The notes under the pieces were generated by a model. It did no database searches. It had not been told where the DNA came from and saw nothing but the letters and a program-made list of their open reading frames with translations. 64,000 nt of DNA, taken from positions 620,001 through 684,000 of the forward strand of contig JAHRBC010000007.1 of the NCBI GenBank assembly GCA_022702545.1, given 5' to 3'. Of this stretch, positions 58,655 through 64,000 are shown one piece after another (within the stretch, counting starts at the first letter, position 1; each line of letters opens with the position of its first letter). The position numbers and the translations under genes are program-made. The stretch is from Phycomyces nitens (Eukaryota > Mucoromycota > Mucoromycetes > Mucorales > Phycomycetaceae).

Positions 58655-59436
58655 TCAGTGTCTTTTGAGGTTAAACTTGGAAGAACATAAAGCTCTACAA
58701 GCGCATTGAAATTCTGATTGGCCTGGGCTATGGAGCTTCATATGCCTTTTAAGATTGAATACTGAGCTGCACCCAGTCGAGCATTCCGAGCACATGTAGC
58801 TCTTAGTATTTCTATTGGTCCAGTCAATATAAACCCTTACAGTGTTGCCTACGTCTTCAGTATTAAAAGTATAGCTGCGATGTTTATCCCATATTTTGAG
58901 AGGTGTTTAATGGCATATAGGCTATTGTGTTTTCAGCATATTAGGTACATACTTGCTTAATATATGAGAGCCAGTTACTTACAGCAGTAGAATCCATCTC
59001 GGAAAGACTCATTAGAGTAGTTGCTTAATGGACTGGATATCATGGAAGGAGTGTCGATATCAGCCACAATAGTTTGAGTATTAGATAAAGTCTCAGTGTA
59101 CAACGGAGAAGACATGTGTTGAATTTGAGGCATAGAAATGACTCTTCCATTTTCAGAAGAATGTTGGTTGTTAAAAGAAGAATAATCCAGAAATTTCATA
59201 CCCTGACTTTGAGGATCTGTTTCATAAAAAATGAACCCAAAGGTAAGCTTCTTGAAGTATTTTCTGCCTTTCACTCAAATCGTATGTGGAGCCTGCAATA
59301 AGATCGACAAGATTGGTAGATGGACTAATGGCTGCCAAAAGGTAATCATATATTAAAACAGTCCAGGTAAATTGAGTGCCTGAATTGAATTAAAAAGGTG
59401 AATTATACCTGAACTCTTTCGGTCATTTAGGCCCAT
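58655..59436 (-). CDS. C2H2 zinc-finger protein, gene model incomplete
   Basis: The clear part is the 3' exon, about 58870..58655: YTFNTEDVGNTVRVYIDW, then YMCSECSTGCSSVFNLKRHM with LH, and FQCACRALCSSKFNLKRH followed directly by a stop. These are two divergent C2H2 fingers, the second ending in its first His. A 5' frame (59274..58975) encodes a Ser/Thr/Gln-rich region (ISMPQIQHMSSPLYTETLSN). A likely start, MGLNDRKSS, is at 59436 before a GTATAA donor. The joins between 59390 and 59210, and between 58985 and 58870, are not settled. A DNA-binding regulator is likely from the fingers; its target is unknown. Confidence 0.5.
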
Positions 59437-59879
59437 ATTATGAGCTGGTCGAGGGCCTCGAGGAATTCCGCCAACTTGATTTACATAATAATAACATCAA
59501 GCCAGATAGCATTTGATTTTCCAAAAGCTTTCTTCTGAAACGGGATTTTGATCAAGCATACAGTGGGTGTAAATGGCTTTGATATAAGAGAGGCATTATT
59601 CCAAAGATGGGCTCAGTAGAAATGTGACATTCGAATGCGTGTCAGTTCCAGGGTTGGGTATGTATGGAAGCATTTGTTTAAAAGAGAATAAACTAAAGAA
59701 GAAGAAGAAAGAGAATTTTAATGCTTTTTATATATACGAGTAATTTTTTGCGCCATATTCCTTGTTAATAGAGAGAGATACCCGACAATATTATTATATC
59801 CGTGCTGTTAATTTGATAGCTTAGACACTTGGATCAAAAACTTTCTTATGCAGGCTGAATATCATATAATCTTCAGTGA
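59437..59879. other. Intergenic region
   Basis: Likely promoter of the minus-strand zinc-finger gene, with a GAAGAAGAAG run near 59698-59711. Nothing else recognised. The 44 bp units seen at 60.4-60.7 kb are not present on this side. Confidence 0.4.
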
Positions 59880-60354
59880 CAGTGAGTGTGTGTTTTACAT
59901 GTGGAACATACCGGATGTGACATAGATATATGCCAATTCCAAGGCAACAGGTGTAAAACAGCTAGCACGAGAACCCAAGGAAGTCCAATTGAAACAGTCA
60001 AAGCTACATGCCCAAGAGGAAAACTTGTGTCCGGTGATAACTTTGAAGATATTTGTGGACAAAACTAAAGACTATCGCTTCCTTTTTCCAAAAGACCACA
60101 CCTCGTTCCTCATGTATCTCGATGCGGAAAGACCGTCCAGTTCAGTAAGACCAGCCACAATTGCCAACATTGTCAAGAATATTCTGGAACAATCCAATAT
60201 CGACACGACCATCTTCAATTCACATTCAACAAGAGCAGTAGCAAGTACAGCAGCAGTACAGGGTGGCATGGATATAGTCTCGGTGAAACACCATGCAAAC
60301 TGGTCTCTTACAAGTAACACTTTTGAAAGATATTATTACAAGCCGAATTCATAA
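59880..60354 (+). pseudogene. Tyrosine recombinase remnant (Crypton/DIRS-type), catalytic C-terminus
   Basis: The frame 59989-60354 covers the second half of the catalytic domain: CPVITLKIFVDKTKDYRFLF, FLMYLDAERPSSSVRPATIA, then FNSHSTRAVASTAAVQGG with the H-x-x-R pair, KHHANWSLTSNTFERYYY with the H/W site and the nucleophile Tyr, and a stop after KPNS. These spacings match recombinases of eukaryotic Crypton/DIRS-like mobile elements, which integrate via a circular DNA rather than a DDE enzyme. The first catalytic Arg and the N-terminal SAM-like domain are missing upstream, and the 5' continuation needs a frame change near 59985, so the copy is truncated. Confidence 0.7.
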
Positions 60355-60411
60355 TATGAACAAGCTGCAGAGATGGTAAACCGGATTTTTTCCGTGGGTA
60401 CAACAAAGGAT

Positions 60412-60750
60412 ACCACATCTGAAGGAGCCGGAGAGGAGGAGGCAACAATCATTGTGTTACAAAGAACACACAATGGAGACGTTGTCTTCTCCTCTCCAAC
60501 TCCTTCAGATGTGGTAGCTGCCCGCCCATGATATAGAAGGTTATTTTAAACACATAGTGATTTATTTGTTTGTATTAGTCATTAGACTATATTTCCCTGC
60601 CCTTTACCACATAAAAAATATAATAGATAGCACTTCTTGGAAAGATGTAAAGAGCAGGACATAACAAAAAATTACAATAAATAACACCACAGCTTGGAGA
60701 GCCAATACCACATCATCAGTCATTGTCGAGTCGTCGGCAACGTCTCCATT
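60412..60750. repeat. Three related 44 bp units, two forming a hairpin
   Basis: Units share ACCACATC, 23 variable bases and then CAAC. U1 begins at 60412 (plus). U2 is 60515..60472 (minus) and pairs with U1 over about 50 bp. U3 is 60707-60750 (plus). U2 and U3 also share the ending CAACGTCTCCATT with identical 23 nt spacing. They directly follow the tyrosine recombinase frame and are probably element termini. Confidence 0.6.
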
Positions 60751-61189
60751 TTTCTTTTCATACACTTCCCTTTTTCCAAATTTGTATCTTCCCAGTACCT
60801 TGTTGTCAACTTGATTAATTGTCCTGAGTTAAATTATCTGATTCTCTTCATTTTGTGTCTTTTTCTGTCAAGAATATATTTAACTGTTCTGAGCAAAGTT
60901 CATATATTTCTTTCCATTTTTCCATCTTCTCTTCTTATTGTCCTCTTGTTGCCTTTGAATTGCGGGTTTACCATCGTCATATTCATTCTTTATCACACCC
61001 TCGTTATTATCAACGAGAGGTATTCAATTTACTACATTTTTCTGACTAGTTTTCACACACAGCAAACTCAACACGCATCATTCAATACTTTGGGCTTATA
61101 TAAAGATTTATATATTGTAGTTTATATTGCTCCTTGACAGTTGAGCTGTCTGGGTTTGCATATAACTTTATCTGGTGTTCAATCATGCC

Positions 61190-63118
61190 AAATACATTTT
61201 TTTTTGTATTTTATTGATCTGCCATCACGCAAGACGTGTGGCTTCTAGATTGCCGTTAAAGTGGACTTGGAGGAAAGGGATAAAGATAAAAGGACAATAT
61301 AGGTGATAAAAAAGTAGGGAAAATAAGTGAAAGGAAAGAAAGAAAAAGAAAAAATCTCCTTAAGCTAGTATAGCTCGCCGTCTCTCTATAGTACTGGAGG
61401 CCTTTGTAGCTACTACTCCAGGAATAAAAGGCTGATTGTCAAAAACAAGCTTCCAACGAGCATTACAAATTGCCTTAGCTGTTATAACCACCAGCAGAAT
61501 CTGAATGTCCCAAACGGTAGAGACAGAGGGGAGTTGACAAGAGGTCAGCATCTGCCGAACATCATCCAGAGTCCAGTTCCGACAGAAACGAGAGAGGACT
61601 ACGTTACACACCTGGCATTTCTTAGGACAGAAGAAGAGGAAATGGTCTTGGTCTTCGGTGTCGGTGGATCACACCAAGCACATGGGGTCAGAGACTGTAC
61701 AAGGCATGCCTGTGTTAATGGCCAGTCGGGTGGGAATTCGCTGCCATATTACTTTCCACCACAAAGTGCGACAATGGTGTGGAATAACCAGGGACCAAAA
61801 GCGACGCCATCGGGCAGGAGGGAAAAGAGGTAGAGGAGGGGACGGGCGAAGATGTCGTCGCAAGGATCCTGTGGATGCTTTGCTCAGAGGGCGTTTGTCC
61901 AAAAGGACCACGGAGGGAAGAAAAGAGAGACCAAGCAGAGGAGGTGAAGTGGGAGATGATAGTTGAAGTCACGGAAGAAACCAAGGACAATAGACCATTC
62001 TACCAGCATCGATCTTGCTGAAGAATTGGACAATACGGTTCCGTGCTCTTGGGCGATCTCCACGAAGTCGTGGACAGAGACATCCATCATCATCTACCAG
62101 AAAGGCATCCGAGACAAGGAGTGACTTGATATTCATTTCCGGAGAAACGAATGGCGGGACAAAAGTCCAAACAGAAGCCAGGAGGGAACTCAAGAACCAC
62201 CAAAGATGCTACACTGAGTGCAGAAGGAAGAATAGCGGGAATCAACTGACAGCAGGCACGGTGAATTGGCAATAGGGAACTGGGGCAACTCACAGTACTA
62301 CAAGGAAACAGCAGAGCTATACTAGCAGAAGGAGAACGAAAGTGAAGAGGAAGTAAAGATTCTAAATAGGGTAATAAAAAGGAAGAAGATTGAGAGAATG
62401 ATCGAGAACGCAAAATGGGAAGAATCAATCGCAGTCGGATAATGTTCTGGTGGTCAGGATCCAAAAGACCCAAACCCTCAGACTTGCGTGGTAGGCAAAG
62501 AAGAGGTCAACCAGGGATCCCAAAACCAAGGTTGAGAAAAGAACGAACATGCTTGCGGATAGAAGCAAAAAGAGAGAGAGGGGGACAGGAGTCACATAGA
62601 GGACATGCCAGATGGAGCTCAAGAGAAGAGAGTTGGCAACAATACTCTTATCGCGCACTGACACGCCTCGCGCAGAGAGCATAGTGCAGTGGCGCTCGAG
62701 CTTGGCAAAGAGGGCAGCACGGAAAGACTCTAGTTGGGCAGGGTGAGAGCCAAGAGGAAAACCCGGATAATGGATGGAATTAGCCTCATAACAATCATGG
62801 CGGGTGGTGATATTTGCAGCATTTAGAACAGGACCCCAATCGGGATGGAAATGCCCAGAGAGAGAGCAACAGCAACTGTCTTGTTCAAATCGACCTTTGC
62901 ATTCGAGGCCAGCCCGAAAGTGCGTAGAATCGACAAGACGGTGCTCATCTCAGAGGGAGAGGACAGAAACGACAAAAGATCATCAGCGTAAGCTAGAAGC
63001 TTCAGAGGTGGCGGATAGAGAGACGGTGTAGAGGAGGCGAGGTGTAAAGGAACCAAGAAGCGAAATCCACAAAGGGACGGAGAGCCAAGGAGAGAGCGAA
63101 GTAGAGGCTCAAAGGCAA
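61190..63118 (-). mobile_element. 5'-truncated LINE (non-LTR retrotransposon)
   Basis: On the minus strand the reverse-transcriptase core is read at 63110-62820: NIAFEPLLRSLL, then LKLLAYADDLLSFL with the catalytic YADD and a following LNKTVAVALS. Next, 62682-62425, comes ARGVSVRDKSIVANSLLLSS and IWHVLYVTPVPLS, the block after the palm in LINE RTs. A C-terminal region near 61611-61360 (CRNWTLDDVRQMLTSCQLPS; AICNARWKLVFDNQPFIPGV) resembles the zinc-ribbon tail. The 3' end has a run of nine A on the minus strand at 61206..61198. All upstream RT, the endonuclease and ORF1 are absent, and frameshifts break what remains. Confidence 0.75.
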
Positions 63119-64000
63119 TGTTGAATAACAGAATTATTTTCGCATTTTGTACTAATAACGCCAGTTATTTTCCCTTTTTTGTGCTATACCGGAGACTAAA
63201 AATCGAAAAAGCCTTTTATGGAAGATGCAAAAGTACGAACAACGGCCCCAAACCTCTCTAATACCTTTAACCAACTTTAAAGTAATAGTAGAGGGTTTGG
63301 TACATTATCAAAATATCCTCCTACCTAAAAAAGGAAGCCATGGTCTTTGGATTGTTTCAAATTATTTTCAAAAAAAATGCGATTTTTTGTGAAAAATAGC
63401 GATTGTATATTTGAAAATACATCTTCTTGCTGACTGTTTTGTCAGTTCTGGTGGCTTTTTTGGTAAAATAACAGTATAGGGTATATTTAAGAGATGTATT
63501 AACAAGGAATATATAATTATTATTTACAAAAGCCTTTATATACTCTTATACTGTTATAAACTTATATCAATTGATATTTTGCTTATAGTGACACGTAGGG
63601 TACTTGGGTGAGTGTAAGTAACTGGTTACGAGGCTACTTGTGAGGAAGGACGCTCGAGTTATCTAGTGTTTATGGCCGGGTTACTAGCTAGCAATGGTTC
63701 TTATTCCAATTGGAGGCGTGGTAACGAGGGACAATAAACTACTACTAAGAGGATACGTTCTCGAGACAATAGATAGGCACTCAGTAAGGTCTAGGGATGT
63801 GTCAAATAATATTTATGACTAGGCGTATGGGGATGAGAATCAGTTGTCAAATAAATAAAATGGGAAAGTGATTTTAACGAGGTAAAAAGGTGTCTTTATT
63901 CACTTTACTAAACTTCCTCACTTATGGCCACCTCTGCCTTCACACTACTCTTTACTTCTACTGCTTTACACTCCGCCCTACTTCGCCTGGCCTTTCATTT
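63119..64000. other. Repeat-like intergenic DNA, possibly the edge of another element
   Basis: No coding region recognised. From 63591 (TGACACGTAGGGTACTTGGG) the composition turns G-rich and looks like the start of an LTR or other repeat running past the window end. AATAACGCCAGTTATT (63151) is a near-palindrome. Confidence 0.25.

Noticed and set aside
60694..61137. 147-codon hydrophobic plus-strand frame
   Set aside because: It overlaps repeat unit U3, is Phe/Ile/Leu-rich from T-rich DNA and has no family signature.
61669..62684. Several overlapping plus-strand frames rich in Arg and Gly
   Set aside because: They are antisense to the LINE reverse transcriptase region and explained by its GC-richer composition.
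1..64000. CRISPR array, riboswitch or bacterial operon
   Set aside because: No regular spaced repeats and the introns show a eukaryotic nuclear genome.

Overview
This is nuclear DNA of a filamentous fungus, most likely an early-diverging mould of the Mucoromycota. The evidence is the AT-rich background, genes cut by many 45-100 nt introns, and the gene content: an HSPA12-type Hsp70, class II aldolase, END3, IMP1, NAM8/NGR1-like and Gyp7-like TBC genes. Gene models were spliced by hand from frame continuity, GT-AG (rarely GC-AG) sites and family motifs; exon limits are predictions.

Layout. 1-1250: the 5' end of an EDC3-like gene and a complete PEX11 gene, both minus. 1.4-8.4 kb: AT-rich DNA with dead Tc1/mariner copies and a broken HSPA12-like gene. 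8.7-16.4 kb: a housekeeping block with aspartyl aminopeptidase, a KCTD-like BTB gene, RPL36, END3 and a HAD phosphatase-like gene; the last two meet stop codon to stop codon. 17.1-23.1 kb: a second, apparently intact HSPA12-like gene, the inverted twin of the broken one (arms about 2.5 kb, each with a tRNA-like element), then a decayed Mutator-like transposase joined to an OTU protease domain. 23.5-29.1 kb: mitochondrial isoleucyl-tRNA synthetase and mitochondrial inner membrane protease 1, diverging from a 188 bp gap. 30.9-32.5 kb: a three-RRM protein. 32.5-37 kb: AT-rich, gene-poor, ending in tRNA-Leu(CAA). 37.5-42.6 kb: a TBC Rab-GAP and an O-fucosyltransferase-like membrane protein. 42.6-51 kb: a gene desert with an LTR-like unit, a fold-back MITE-like element and a Tc1 scrap. 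51-53.9 kb: fructose-bisphosphate aldolase and LSM6. 54.3-59.4 kb: two BTB/BACK-type genes and a C2H2 zinc-finger gene. 59.9-63.1 kb: a tyrosine-recombinase remnant with repeated 44 bp units, and a 5'-truncated LINE.

The coding genes serve basic functions: peroxisome division, mRNA decay and splicing, endocytosis, glycolysis, translation in cytosol and mitochondrion, and Rab traffic. I see no metabolic gene cluster, CRISPR array or plasmid-like system. The most unusual material is the mobile DNA: the MULE-OTU fusion, the recombinase with its terminal units, possible scraps of a TnpB/Fanzor-like family, and the inverted HSPA12 duplication.
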